Part shown: one piece after another, positions 34,113 to 45,121 of the stretch
How positions within the stretch are numbered: position 1 is the first letter of the stretch
Layout: every line of letters begins with the position of its first letter
Source: Theropithecus gelada
Lineage: Eukaryota > Chordata > Mammalia > Primates > Cercopithecidae
Length of the DNA stretch: 64,000 nt
Assembly (NCBI RefSeq): GCF_003255815.1
Contig: NC_037669.1
Span: 55,158,328 to 55,222,327 of the forward strand
Direction of reading: 5' to 3'
Translations under genes and position numbers: made by a program
The notes under the pieces: generated by a model
Database searches by the model: none
Seen by the model: the letters and a program-made list of their open reading frames with translations, nothing else
What the model was told of the DNA's origin: nothing

Positions 34113-34427
34113 TGGCCGGGCGCGGTGGCTCAAGCCTGTAATCCCAGCACTTTGGGAGGCCGAGACGGGTGGATCACGAGGTCAGGAGATCGAGACCATC
34201 CAGGCTAACATGGTGAAACCCCGTCTCTACTAAAAAATACAAAAAGCTGGCCGGGCGAGGTGGCGGGCGCCTGTAGTCCCAGCTACTCGGAAGGCTGAGG
34301 CAGGAGAATGGCGTAAACCTGGGAAGCGGAGCTTGCAGTGAGCTGATATCTGGCCACTGCACTCCAGCCCGGGCAACACAGCGAGACTCCGTCTCAAAAG
34401 AACAAAAAAAAAAAACAAAAAAAAAAC
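34113..34427 (+). mobile_element. Young AluY in L1
   Basis: Full-length sense AluY; cataatgacct lies on both sides (34102-34112 and 34428-34438). Confidence 0.95.
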
Positions 34428-34937
34428 CATAATGACCTCTATCCATGCTGATACAAATGACAGGATCTCATTTTTCACAGCTGAATGGTACTCCATTGCG
34501 TACATGTACCATATTTTCTTTATCATCTGTTGGACATTTAGGTTGTAGAAGCAAGCATTTCTTAACACACCTCTCTTTCTTCCTCAACCTGGCAGAGGCT
34601 GGTGCCCCTAAAAGTAGTGTTGGTAATAATAATGCTGCCACCATCATACTAGTTCCTAAGTGCCTGCTGTGAGCCACGTGTCTGACCTAACACAGGCCTC
34701 TCTGCTACAAGACTTCTCAGAGCCTTAACTATATCAACATACATTTAACAATCTACTTTATGAATCTAGTATGCAGTATTTCTAATTCTTATTTGACAGG
34801 GAATGCTTTTCACAAGCATATCCTTAAACTGCTGTTCTATAGAAACACTGGTAAACACTGGTTGGAGTATCTCCTGTGCAACTTCTAATGACGAGCACTG
34901 TGCTGTACAGGGTGGTACTTTTTAAAATGAAGCTGCA

Positions 34938-35230
34938 GGCCAGGCGTGGTGGCTCACGCCTGTAGTTCTAGCACTTTGGGAGGCCAAGGCGAGCGGATTA
35001 CCTGAGATCAGCAGTTCGAGAGCAGCCTGGCCAACATGGCGAAACCCCGTCTCTACTAAATACAAAAATTAGCTGGGTGTGGTGGCACACTCCTGTAATT
35101 CCAGCTACTCGGGAGGCTGAGGCAGGAGAACTGCTTGAACCTGGGAGGTGGAGGTTGCAGTGAGCCAAGTTTGGGCCACTGCACTCCAGTCTGGCAACAG
35201 AGAGAGACTCCATCTCAAAAAAAAAAAAAA
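34938..35230 (+). mobile_element. Alu, full length
   Basis: Sense Alu with a short poly(A) tail. Confidence 0.93.
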
Positions 35231-35814
35231 GCTCCAATAACTTGCGGGAACATGAAAATTTTCCAAAGTGGCAACAGCTTTACGAAGATCAATTTCTAGC
35301 GCCTAACTTCCATACATACTTCTGAAAACTGATCTGCCAAAGAAAGCCTTTGGCAGAGTCTCCCTTCCTTCCTCCCCTTTCCCAATTTACAAAAAAGGCA
35401 TACCAGGGACTGAGACAACAGTCAAGACTCTCCCCACTGCCCTGCCCTTGACCACTAAGGCACTCACATACCGGCTAAATGAACAGACTGAATTCCGCTC
35501 CCTTCCACTCTGAGGCTCTCTGTATGTCAGTCCACTCCTCCTGGACCAATTTTCCCCCAGTTGCTACTTGCATTCAGTATTTCCCTGCTCAAACATCACA
35601 ATGGCTCTCCGAGCAAACACAGAGCCACTTCCCTGCTCAGCCTGCAGCCTTCCTCATTCAATTCCCTTCATCCTCTGCCCTGATATGTACCCTGTACTTA
35701 GGGAAGTTACTTAGTCACTCTGAGCCTTTGTTTCATCTGCAATGAAATGGGCACATCCCTTACACCGAAAGATAAGTAAAATGAAACCATACTGGGGAGC
35801 CAAATTAACAAAAG

Positions 35815-35930
35815 TCCTTAGAATATAAGCTCCATGAGAATAAAGACTTTTGTCTGCTTTACATGATGTATTTTAAGGCCTGAAGCAGTGTCTGGCACAC
35901 AACATACAATAAATACTTGGTGAATTATAT
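35815..35930 (+). mobile_element. L2 LINE 3' end
   Basis: 'ataagctccatgagaataaa' to 'caataaatacttggtgaat', the typical L2 3' end. Confidence 0.7.
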
Positions 35931-35934
35931 ATTA

Positions 35935-36085
35935 CAAACAATATATATGAACTCATTTGATTTAATCTAATCCATAAACCTTTGAAATAGGTGATGATTA
36001 TTCTCATTTTATAGGAGAGGAAAAGGAGGCTTTGCATAGGCAGGAAATAAGAGTCAGGATCTGAATCCAGGCAGTCTGGCTCTAG
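35935..36085 (-). mobile_element. MIR SINE remnant
   Basis: 'ctcattttataggagaggaa' and 'ggatctgaatccaggcagtc', antisense MIR. Confidence 0.65.
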
Positions 36086-36311
36086 AACATGGGGTGGGGT
36101 ACGCTGGTGTGACCATCCCTTCCCTACTTAGAACCATCCTTCAGTCAGAATTGGTCTGTTTCTCTGGACTGCTTCCCACAACACCAGGCACCCAGTAATC
36201 ACCCAATGCTTGGCTACTAAATGTTGAGGGAAAAAAAGACCCTATACTTTGCATTAAGTCAGCTACTCCAGAAGAGAGTCTTGGAACATGAAGCTATGGT
36301 ATGGGCCTTAC

Positions 36312-36420
36312 CTTGCCCTTGAACAGGATTACTGGGCAGACAAACCGTCCTCTGCACCGGGCCATCTTGCTGCGGTGGATGAGGTCTTGCAACTTGCTCA
36401 CCTGTACGGTACTCTCAAAC
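36312..36420 (-). CDS. MTMR14: MTMR14 exon 3, residues 103-139
   Basis: The first G completes T103, then 36 codons follow (FESTVQVSKLQDLIHRSKMA...VILFKGK). The acceptor is tgttag and the donor gtaagg. The sequence is rich in Lys and Arg (HRSKMARCRGRF), consistent with the basic N-terminal region that may contact membrane lipid, though that is inference. The exon ends on a complete codon (K139). It is isolated between two of the largest introns (8.6 kb upstream, 6.6 kb downstream). Confidence 0.96.
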
Positions 36421-36576
36421 CTAACACACAGGCAAGAGAAGCAGGTCAAGCTGACTTTGAAGTGGGAACTTTGTGTATATTTGTTTATTCACACAGACCC
36501 CCCATACCAGATCTGTGTATATAATGCTTGCTTGAAATTAAATGTCATTCCGAAATTTTATATCATCTATCGTCCG

Positions 36577-36668
36577 TCTGTCCATCCATCCATCCATCCA
36601 TCCATCCATCCATCCATCCATCCATCCTTTTTTTGAGACTATCTATCTATCTATCTATCTATCTATTT
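36577..36668 (+). repeat. (CATC)n - (ATCT)n compound microsatellite
   Basis: About thirteen tccatc-type tetramers, then ttttttttgag, then five atct units running into the tail of an Alu. Confidence 0.95.
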
Positions 36669-36941
36669 ATTTTTTTGAGACAGAGTTTCACTACTGTTGC
36701 CCAGGCTGGAGTGCAGTGGCACAATCTTGGCTCACCACGACCTCCACCTCCCGGGTTCAAGTGATTCTCCTGCCTCAGCCTCCCGAGTAGCTGTGACTAC
36801 AGGTGTGAGCCACCACACCTGGGTAATTTTTTATTTTTGGTAGAGACAGGGTTTCACCATGTTGGCCAGGCTGGTCTCAAACTCCTGACCTCAGGTGATC
36901 CGCCCACTTCGGCCTCCCAAACTGCTGGGATTACAGGCATG
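36665..36941 (-). mobile_element. Alu
   Basis: Reverse Alu ending gattacaggcatgaga, missing the last bases of the consensus start. Confidence 0.9.
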
Positions 36942-37235
36942 AGATATATTAAGTTTTTCAGGAAAAGAAAAAAGTGCTAATTATAGGTATTAAAAGTTAA
37001 ATCACTCTGATTTCTGAACCTTTAAGATTACAAAAAAAAAAGGTGAGCTAAACTGAAGACATACACAAAATTCAAAAATATACACAGAAAACTGGATCTT
37101 ATGTCTGGGTTTTCCAATATTTAACTCCCAGGATAAGACCTGATGCCCTGGGGACCCTCTCTGGAAATCACAGGACTATTTTTTTGAGTATTTATCTATT
37201 TTTTACATAACTCTGAATATAGATTTTTGTGATCT

Positions 37236-37565
37236 TTTACAGCAAGCAGTCCCCAAGCCCTGGGCCCCAGACCAGTACGAGTCCGTGCCCCATTAGGAAC
37301 CAGGAGGTGAGCAGGGTGCAAGTGAGCATTACCGTCTGACTTCCACCTCCTGTCAGATCATCAGCGGTGGCATTACATTCTCATAGGAGCTCGAACCCTA
37401 TTGTGAACTCCTCATGTGAGGGATTCAGGTTGCAGAGAATCTAATGCCTCACGATCTGAGGTGGAATAGCTTCATCTGAAATCATTTTCCCCCGCCTGCC
37501 GTGAAAAAATTGTTTTCCACGAAACCAGTCCCTGGTGTCAAAAAGGTTGGGGAGTGCTGTTTTAG
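37236..37565 (-). mobile_element. MER1-like hAT-Charlie DNA transposon
   Basis: Ends carry cagtccccaagccctgggcc and its partner aaaaggttggggagtgctg. The inside has the MER1 palindrome-like pair 'attctcataggagctcgaac' and 'ggattcaggttgcagagaat'. Confidence 0.75.
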
Positions 37566-38206
37566 AGGGCAGAATGAGATAACGTTTCTTGGTCCACATG
37601 GCTCTAGGCCTCTGCTTTCACAGTCCATATGGCCAACAGCACACAGAGCAAAGGAGGCATAAGAGAAGCCAGGTGTGACACAGGGATGTGTAGTAGTTAA
37701 CGCACTGGGCTTGGTAAGTGAGCTTCTAGAACATGAGTCAGGTTTAGAAGTGAGCTCCAGCAAGTCACACCCATATCAAATCACACTTCCCTAAAATAAG
37801 GGTTCACTCTCACCTACCAACCTTTGGCAAAGCTCACATCAGCCAGTCAGAGCTTCTGGTAGCAAGAGAAATAAAAGGCAGGAAAGTTAGAGCAGGAAGC
37901 TTTCCCAGCTATGCAGAGTAACCCAGCAGAAGGAAGGAAAGACACTCACGTTCCTTCCTTAAAAGGGTTGAGCTTTCAGACCAACTCCTAGAGGGAATTT
38001 AATTCCTTTCACATCCTAATCCTTCTAGGAATCTGCATGTTATTACACAGCTTCTCTTGTATACATGCACCCAAATATTATCTCAGAAGGAATAAATCAG
38101 TGACTCCCACATACGTGCAGTACCTCTCTAAATGTATCTGGATGCTGTTAGGGTTAATAAAAAGTCTTTAAAATACTGCCGAATTCTTACTTAAAATATA
38201 TCTAGG

Positions 38207-38503
38207 GGCCAGGCATGGTGGCTTACACCTGTAATCCTAGTGCTTTGGGAGGCCAAGTCGGGCAGATCAGTTGAGGTCAGGGGTTCAAAACCAGCCTGGC
38301 CAACATGGTGAAACCCCATCTCTACTAAAAATACAAAAAAATTAGCCGGGTGTGGTGTCAGGCACCTGTAATCCCAGCTACATGGGAAGCTAAGGCAGGA
38401 GAATTGCTTGAATCCAGGAGGTGGAGGTTGCAGTGAGCCGAGATTGCACCACTATAATTCAGCCTGGGTGACAGAACGAGACTCCATCTCAAAAAAAAAA
38501 AAA
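38207..38503 (+). mobile_element. Alu, full length
   Basis: Sense Alu whose poly(A) tail grades into an AT repeat. Confidence 0.93.
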
Positions 38504-38610
38504 TATATATATATATAGAGAGAGGAGATATATATAGGATATATATATAGCAGATACATATAGGATAACAGGATATATACATATATATAGAAGATATATA
38601 TATAGGTGAT
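38504..38610 (+). repeat. AT/ATAG-rich repeat tract
   Basis: Runs of atatatat with gagagagg and ggatatata interruptions, grown from the Alu tail. Confidence 0.9.
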
Positions 38611-38870
38611 TGTGGCTTGACAATATAACTACTATCAAATGGGGGTCTGAAAATGAAGTTAAAAAGCAGTCTTCAAATAAAAACCAGAATGAATAGTTTG
38701 ATGATCTTGGAAAGAGAACAAAGGGGTATAAAAAGAGGACTGAGCTTCCCATGGTGTCTTTTCCTGTAAGACATAATTTTTGTAATTAAATTTTTTTCTC
38801 TGTTCAAAGGAGGAGAAAGAATGGCAAACTTGAAGAGGCTGGGGTGCCTTTGCAAAGAAGTGCCCATAGG

Positions 38871-39172
38871 TGTGGTGGCTCATGCCTGTAATCCCAGCAC
38901 TTTGGGAGGCCAAGGCAGGTGGATCATGAGGTCAGGAGTTCAAGACCAGCCTGGCCAACATGGTGAAACCCCATCTCTACTAAAGTTACAAAAAATTAGC
39001 CGGGCATGGTGGCACATGCCTGTAATCCCAGCTACTCAGGAGGCTGAGGCAGGAGAATTTTTGCTTGAACCCAGGAGTCTGAGTTTGCAGTGAGCCAAGA
39101 TTGTGCCACTGCACTCCAGCCTAGGCGAAGGGCAAGACTCCGTCTGGGAAAAAAAAAAAAAGAAAGAAAGCA
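38871..39172 (+). mobile_element. Alu, slightly 5'-truncated
   Basis: Sense Alu starting at tgtggtggctc. The 13-bp target duplication aagtgcccatagg is perfect at 38858-38870 and 39173-39185. Confidence 0.95.
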
Positions 39173-39685
39173 AAGTGCCCATAGGGTGGCAACAACCCAC
39201 CAGGCAGGCCTAGGCACACAAGCTGACAGAGAACCAGAGTGTGCTGCCTTCCCCTCACCCAGTTTCTCTATGAAATCAAAAGGCACCTCAGTACCAATTA
39301 ATTGCCTAACTAGACTCCACGAGAACATAAAACCGAGCGCCTTTAGTACTGCCACAGTGGCCTTCCTCCCACTTACTTGGCCCATGGCCAATGTTACAGA
39401 TCTGGTCAGCACCATATGTTGCAACTGACTCTCACTCAGCTCATACCAGCCCTCTGAATCCTGCCTACATCTGATTTTCCCAGGTTGAGTTCTATCCTCA
39501 AAACCAAGCTGCATTTCTCAGGCTAAACTTCTGTTAAAAACAAACAAACAAAAAACCCCTGGTGGAGGACACATCAGCAGTTTCCTCTAGGGAGGTCTTT
39601 TAATGTAATGACCCAGCTTTTCTTGTTAGGCCGGCCAGTGGTTCCTTTACCGGTTCCCCTATATCAAGTGCCAATTCAGTTTCTG

Positions 39686-39990
39686 GTCAGGCAGAGTGGC
39701 TCATGCCTGTAATCCCAACACTTGGGGAGGCTCAGGCAGCAGATTGCCTGAGGTCAGGAGGTAAAGACCAGTCTGGTCAACATGGTGAAACCCCGTCTAC
39801 ACTAAAACTACAAAAATTAGCCAGGCGTGGTGGCACGCACCTGTAATCCCAGCTACTCGGGAGGCTGAGGCAGGAAAACTGCTTGAACCCAGGAGGCAGA
39901 GGTTGCAGGGACCAGATTGCGCCACTGCACTCCAGCCTAGGCAACAGAATGAGACTCCGTTGTAAAAAAAAATAAAATAAAATAAAGAAG
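39686..39990 (+). mobile_element. Alu with 14-bp target duplication
   Basis: caattcagtttctg stands at 39672-39685 and 39991-40004. Confidence 0.95.
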
Positions 39991-40194
39991 CAATTCAGTT
40001 TCTGTTCTCTCACTAGTTCCTGTTTTTATTTTTACTATCTCTTGTCCTTAGGATTCTTTTACTGCAGTGCTAAGCACTGAGCTGTGTCTGGCACATAATA
40101 CTCACATTTGAAGGGATAAATGTAGGCTTCCGTGTTTACATTTGTAATGTATGCACTGAAATTTCTGGCAAGATGTTACCAGGTAGTGAGATTT

Positions 40195-40527
40195 TGTTTT
40201 TTTTTTCCCAACAAGGTCTTCCTCTGTTGCCCAGGCTGTAGTGCAGTGGCGCCATGGTTCACTGCAGCTGACCTCCTGGGCTCAGGTGATCCTCCCATCT
40301 TAGGCTCCCAGGGAGCTGGGACTTCAGGCACATGGCATGACACTTGGCTAATGCTTTGTATTTTTTGTAGCGACAAGGTCTCATCATGTTGCCCAGACTG
40401 TTTAATTCAGTCTATTTTTTATTCAGTCTATTCAGTTTAATTCAGTCTCAAACTCCTGGGCTCAAGTGAAATGCCCATCTTGGCCTCCAAGTAACTAGGA
40501 TTATAGGCAAGAGCTACCATGCCCAGT
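40195..40527 (-). mobile_element. Old Alu carrying a foreign insert
   Basis: Reverse AluJ-like element interrupted at 40401-40445 by a non-Alu segment that is an exact copy of intron sequence at 41142-41186. Confidence 0.9.
40398..40445 (+). repeat. 48-nt duplicated segment, copy in Alu
   Basis: Identical over all 48 positions to 41139-41186, same orientation. The first three bases (ctg) are also Alu consensus, giving microhomology at the junction. Confidence 0.95.
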
Positions 40528-40659
40528 CAAATACAGAAGAAAATGCTGTTATCGCCTATTTCCAATAGGAAGCTTTCCCAGACAAGCATCACACTTACCA
40601 AACTATGTGGGTTATTCCTATGATGTGCCCCAAAACTTTCTGAGATGTTACTGCTGATA

Positions 40660-40835
40660 TTATTTAATAGATAAGAGGCACAAAGTAGACCTTACACCCA
40701 CATTATCTCACTCAGTCCTCACTTACCCAATTTTACAGATGAGGTAGTTTAATGAGATGAAATCTCTAGCCCAAAGTCACAGAACAGGTAAACAGGGTAG
40801 CTGAGATTCTAAACCCTGGTGGGTAGCCACTGGGC
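40660..40835 (-). mobile_element. MIR SINE remnant
   Basis: 'attttacagatgaggtagtt' and 'gcccaaagtcacagaacagg', antisense MIR. Confidence 0.7.
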
Positions 40836-41138
40836 CCATGGTTTTAACCACTATCCCACAGGGCCTCACCTGTAGTTCCCCTAATTCCAGCTCTTATTAA
40901 CAGTTATTGTTTCTTTATTGGACTCTGTTTCCCACTAGACCTACTGGTAAGGACTTCATCTATTTGGCGTCCAACTTGATTCCTGAGGTCTACTACACAG
41001 CAGCAGCTGAATGAACACTGTTGACAAACATGTCTTGGCTATTCAGGGATCCCTGTCCAGGCTTCTATTCCCAGATGATGAACCAAATTGGAGAAGTTCC
41101 TTAACAGGACCAAAACATTGCTTAAATCCAATTCTACC

Positions 41139-41186
41139 CTGTTTAATTCAGTCTATTTTTTATTCAGTCTATTCAGTTTAATTCAG
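41139..41186 (+). repeat. 48-nt duplicated segment, probable source copy
   Basis: Lies in non-Alu intron sequence, 741 bp from the other copy. Itself composed of short attcagtcta/tttaattcag repeats. Confidence 0.95.
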
Positions 41187-41464
41187 CATCATAGTAACAG
41201 CCAAGCCAGACAGTAAAAAAGCAAAAAATTCTATTTCTTCCCACCCAAACACACCCAAAGTCCCCCCTTTCAACAAGTAGGCATCACCCACTCAATATCA
41301 CTTCAGTAACACTTTAAGGCCTTGCAAGGAGTGCAAAGTAAAAGCAAACTTCAACAAGCTCCTCTAAGGTTAATGACGTTCCATAGGGGCCTTGACCTGA
41401 CTGTGAGGTTCTGCTAGACAAGGTGGGAGAGCCGCGGTGGTGAAAGAAAAGGCGGACAGGTATA

Positions 41465-41608
41465 GAGTCAGGAAACATAGCTTTTAACCCCACTCTGCTT
41501 ACTACCTCTGTGATCTTGGGAAAAGGCAAATTACTTCTCTGGGCTTCAACTTCATCTATGTAAAACCTCAATACCTGCCAAACAGCAGGTACTCAATAAA
41601 TATTAGTT
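41465..41608 (+). mobile_element. MIR SINE remnant
   Basis: 'ctctgtgatcttgggaaaag', 'ggtactcaataaatattag', sense MIR. Confidence 0.7.
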
Positions 41609-41704
41609 TCTTTCTCTTTAAGGGATCAACACTAAACTTGTTTCCTTCCAGGAAAAGCTTCTACAAGGCAACCACGACTAGGTTCCTCAATGTACTATTA
41701 TGTT

Positions 41705-41825
41705 AATGAAGGGTAACATTTGGTATTACCTGAGAGCTTGTTAGAATATGCCAAATGTCAGGCCCACCTCAGGTCTACTGAATCTCTGCATTGTAGAAAG
41801 ATCCCCAGTTGATTCACTCATAAAA
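41705..41825 (+). mobile_element. MER5-like DNA transposon remnant
   Basis: 'attacctgagagcttgttag', 'tcaggcccacctcaggtcta', matching the MER5A pattern. Confidence 0.6.
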
Positions 41826-41850
41826 TGAACATAGAAAAGAACCACTCTGT

Positions 41851-42129
41851 TGGGTGTGGTGGCACATACCTCTAATCCCAACACTTTGAAAGGCCAAGGT
41901 GAGGAAATCTGTTGAGCTCAGGAGACCCACCTGGGCAATGTAGTGAGATCTCGTCTCTAGTAAAAATTTTAAAAAATCCGCTGGGAGGGGTGGTATGTGC
42001 CCATATTCCCAGCTACTTGGAAGGCTGAGGTGGGAGAATCACTTGAGCCCAGGTGATCAAGGCTGCAGCAAGCCATGATTGTGCCCTGCATTCCAGACCC
42101 CATCTTAATTAAAAACAAAAACAAAAAAA
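41851..42129 (+). mobile_element. Old Alu
   Basis: Diverged sense Alu (tctaatcccaacactttgaa) with an A-rich tail. Confidence 0.88.
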
Positions 42130-42327
42130 CCCATCTTGATTACAGTTGAGCTTAATATCAGAATGTCATCATCAGGGCACAGAGGTAAAACCACCAGCCA
42201 GCCAGCACCAAAGAGGGTAGGAAGAAGGGGATGGAAGAGGACGGCAAGGCAAAAACAAACAAAACAAAACAAAACCCTCTTGTTCAGAAACTTTAGCTTA
42301 AAGGTTTATGGAAACTAAGTTTACAGG

Positions 42328-42625
42328 GCCGGGTGCAGTGGCTCACACCTATAATCCAGCACTTTGGGAGGCCATGGCAGGCGGATTGTTTGAGCCCAGG
42401 AGTTGAGACTAGCCTGGCCATTATGGCAAAACCCATCTCTACTAAGATACAAAAATTAGCCAGGCATGGTGCCACGCACCTGTAATTTCAGCTACTTGGG
42501 AGGCTGATGCACAAGAATCCCTTGAACCCAGGAGGTGGAGGTTGCAGTGAGCCAAGATCACACCACCGCACTCCAGCCTGGGCAACTGAGCAAGATTCTG
42601 CCTTAAAAAAAAAAAAAAAAAAAGA
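42328..42625 (+). mobile_element. Alu, full length
   Basis: Sense Alu; flanks aactaagtttac and aacgaagtttac. Confidence 0.93.
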
Positions 42626-42840
42626 AGAAACGAAGTTTACCTAATTCTGGAAGGAGGAATTAAGGAAGAGCTAAGAACCATAAATAATGGGGCCAAAACA
42701 AACCCCAATTCTTTAGGCTTGGCGATCCTGAGTTCTTAGGTTATATGACTGAGAATGTGATACAATTTCTGTGATCTGTTTATAAGAGTCCTTAACATTC
42801 TTTTCTTAGAGAACCCCACTACAACCTTGTGAAATGGGCA

Positions 42841-43139
42841 CTCTTTTTTTTTATTTTCTTGAGACGGAGTCTCGCTCTGTCGCCAGGCTGGAGTGCAGTA
42901 GTGCGATCTTGGCTCACCGCAATATCCGCTTCCTGGGTTCAAGTGATTCTCCTGTCTCAGCCTCCTGAGTAGCTGGGATTACAGGCGTGTGCCACCATAC
43001 CCAGCTAACTTTTGTATATTTAGTAGAGACGGGGTTTCACCATGTTGGCCAGGATGGTCTCAATCTCCTGACCTCATGATATGCCCACCTTGGCCTCCCA
43101 AAGTGCTGGGATTACAGGTGTGAGCCACCATGCCCGGCC
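42841..43139 (-). mobile_element. Alu, full length, in MIR
   Basis: Reverse Alu; flanks gaaatgggcactctt and gagatgggcactctt. It splits a MIR whose other half follows at 43140-43200. Confidence 0.93.
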
Positions 43140-43200
43140 GAGATGGGCACTCTTATAGACATCCCCACTTTACAGATGAGGAAACTAAGGCTTAAACTCC
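43140..43200 (-). mobile_element. MIR fragment
   Basis: 'ccactttacagatgaggaaa', continuing the MIR interrupted by the preceding Alu. Confidence 0.6.
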
Positions 43201-43272
43201 TAAAGCATTAGTGCTTAAATTCCTAAAGCATTGTTCTTCTGCTGTAAACCTTCTCTGGCTCCCCATGGCCTG

Positions 43273-43710
43273 CAGCAGCGGTTCTCAAGCTATACTGTAA
43301 TTTAAGACATCAAGGGAGCTCTCACAGAATGTAGGCTGGAAATTCTGATTCCAGAAGGCCCAGGAGAAGCTCTAGAATCTGTAATATTTTTTTTGAGATG
43401 GAGTCTTGCTCTTGCTCTGTTGCCCAGGCTGGAGTGCAGTGGTGCAATCTCGGCTCACTGCAACCTCCACCCCCCGGGTTCAAGCGATTCTCCTGTGTTA
43501 GCCTTCTGAGTAGCTACTGGCGTGTGCCACCACACCCAGTTAACTTTTGTATATTTAGTAGAGACGGGGTTTCACCATGTTGGCCAGGCTGGTCTCAAAC
43601 TCCTGACCTCAGGTGATCCGCCCAAAGGAGGCTGGGATTACAGGCATGAGCCACTAGGCCAGGCTGAGAATCTATAATCTTAATAAGTGCTCAGGGGTTC
43701 CCAGCACAGT
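43273..43710 (+). mobile_element. MER5-like remnant split by an Alu
   Basis: 'cagcggttctcaagctatac' starts it and 'aataagtgctcaggggttcc' continues it on the far side of the Alu at 43387. Confidence 0.6.
43387..43666 (-). mobile_element. Alu with small deletions
   Basis: Reverse Alu; flanks agaatctgtaatatt and agaatctataatctt. Two short internal deletions. Confidence 0.9.
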
Positions 43711-43893
43711 AAAACCACTGACACCCACACACAACCCACAGGTTCACACTCCCTGGCCTGATGATCAGGACCCCTATATGAGTTGATCCCTAAGGACATT
43801 TTCAGGGAAATTCCTGCTCACCCTTCCAATTCCAGTTCTTCCCAGGCACACAAACACCAGGCAGAATTAACCATTCTCCCCAGTTGGCCTATG

Positions 43894-44040
43894 GCAGCGC
43901 TTCTCAAACCTGGTAGTGCATTCGAATCACCTGGACATCATGTTCTGCTGAGATTCCGGCTCAATGGCTCTGGAGCCTGAGCTTCTGCGTTTCTAACAAG
44001 TTATTGAGTGCACTGCTAGCCTTGCTTTGAGTAGCAAGGG
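43894..44040 (+). mobile_element. MER5A-like DNA transposon
   Basis: Starts cagcgcttctcaaacctgg and ends ctttgagtagcaagg, the MER5A terminal pair; 'tgcgtttctaacaagtt' in the middle. Confidence 0.75.
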
Positions 44041-44479
44041 GCTATTGCACTATGCAGCATGACTGCTGCGGTACTCCTCACAACATTTCACCCACGGGGC
44101 CAGGATTTCAGATAGTGCTGACAACAGCTCCTGAAATTCCCTTAAATTCAGCAGGAAGTAGGGAGATTAGGGGAGCAAACTTTGAGATCAACATATAGCA
44201 CTTCCTAGAGCCCCATGCTCTGAGTACTTATCAATATCAAATAACTACACCATTTACTGACTAACTACAGGCCACATCCTGCACCAAGCATTCTGTGTCT
44301 GCTCTGGTACAAATTGTTATCCCACATAAGGTACTCAGCTCTTGGTAGGTTCACCATAAATGGTAGCTTTTATTTCTAATTCTTACAACATACATGTCAG
44401 GCTTTATCAGCCCTATTTATCCTCTGGACTGCACTACCACTTTTCTAAAATTTTAGTTAGTCCTTAAAAGGACTAATTA

Positions 44480-44605
44480 ACATGAGGTAGAGAATTACCA
44501 ATAAGAAAACTAAGGACAAAGCAGTTAAATACCTTGCCCAGCATCAGTTGCATAGCCAGCAAAAGGGGAATCCAGGATGTGAACTCAAGCAGTCTGATTC
44601 TAGAC
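44480..44605 (-). mobile_element. MIR SINE remnant
   Basis: 'aagaaaactaaggacaaagc', 'gtgaactcaagcagtctgat', antisense MIR. Confidence 0.65.
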
Positions 44606-44972
44606 CTCAGAGTCTAGTGCTACATATGGTAAACGCGGGTAAGCCTGTCTTGACAGTGTACCTCCCACCCACACTCTCTAAAAAAGGGACACTGATATTC
44701 AGAGAAGTGAAGTGTGAAGTCAACTGTCTTAGGACAATGAGCTCTAGGGTGGAAGTGAAACAGAAATCAAGGGCTGTTACTCCCAACCCCTCATTCTATG
44801 CCATGCCACCTTGTCAGTCTGACTTGTCCAACCTTGAAGTAAATAAAAATGCCAATGAGGCTTAACACCTGGGGAAAGTGAGTCTGCCCTGCCCAGCTAC
44901 CGACTTCCTAGCCACACGGATTAGCTGCCACGGACTCCCCAGACATGCACACTATGGTCACATGATGCTCAC

Positions 44973-45121
44973 GTGTCTTTCTCCTTCTCAGAACTCTCAT
45001 ACTCCAGGAACACGATGTGCCGGGGATAGTGGCCGCAGATATCCCCGTTCGTGTTTGGAATCACGCTGAAACAGTAGTCTCGGCCAAACAGCTCCAGACA
45101 TCTCTTTTCAATGCGTTCAAC
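44973..45121 (-). CDS. MTMR14: MTMR14 exon 2, residues 54-102 plus part of T103
   Basis: Acceptor gtgcag precedes GTT GAA CGC (V-E-R), and donor gtgagc follows GAC AC, leaving phase 2. It encodes VERIEKRCLELFGRDYCFSV and continues to YESSEKEKD. This is the N-terminal region of the protein, assigned to a divergent PH-GRAM-like fold by family knowledge. The length of 149 nt exactly fits the phases of exons 1 and 3. The exon sits in a very Alu-dense neighbourhood, with Alus of both orientations in the introns on either side. Confidence 0.96.

Larger units (their letters stand above)
32453..34551 (-). mobile_element. Antisense L1 composite with Alu insertions
   Basis: Two L1 3'-end sequences follow each other on the minus strand: one at 32453-32735, an older L1M-type at 32736-34551. 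The whole is flanked by the 12-mer caagcatttctt (32441-32452 and 34552-34563). Interrupted by Alus at 32790, 33191, 33508 and 34113. Only 5'-truncated 3' regions are present and no intact ORF remains. Confidence 0.75.
29717..36311 (-). other. MTMR14: MTMR14 intron 3 (6.6 kb)
   Basis: Holds MIR (29985), an Alu (31991), a 2.1 kb antisense L1 composite with three Alus, another Alu inside it (34113), an Alu (34938), L2 (35815) and MIR (35935). 30190-31970 is unique apart from a short (AT)n near 30955-30972. Confidence 0.8.
36421..44972 (-). other. MTMR14: MTMR14 intron 2 (8.6 kb)
   Basis: The longest intron: microsatellites, MER1-like and MER5 DNA transposons, nine Alus, MIRs, and the 48-nt duplicated segment (40398 and 41139). 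37570-38200 and 44050-44480 show nothing recognisable. Confidence 0.8.

Noticed and set aside
34468..34677. 69-codon minus frame with a signal-peptide-like start
   Set aside because: Half of it lies in L1 sequence; hydrophobic stretch is by chance and no family is recognised.
37236..37565. Palindromic block that could be taken for a regulatory hairpin
   Set aside because: The pattern fits a MER1-like DNA transposon with its usual internal symmetry.
39032..39514. 160-codon minus frame
   Set aside because: Its C-terminal part is translated Alu and the rest is intron; no homology recognised.
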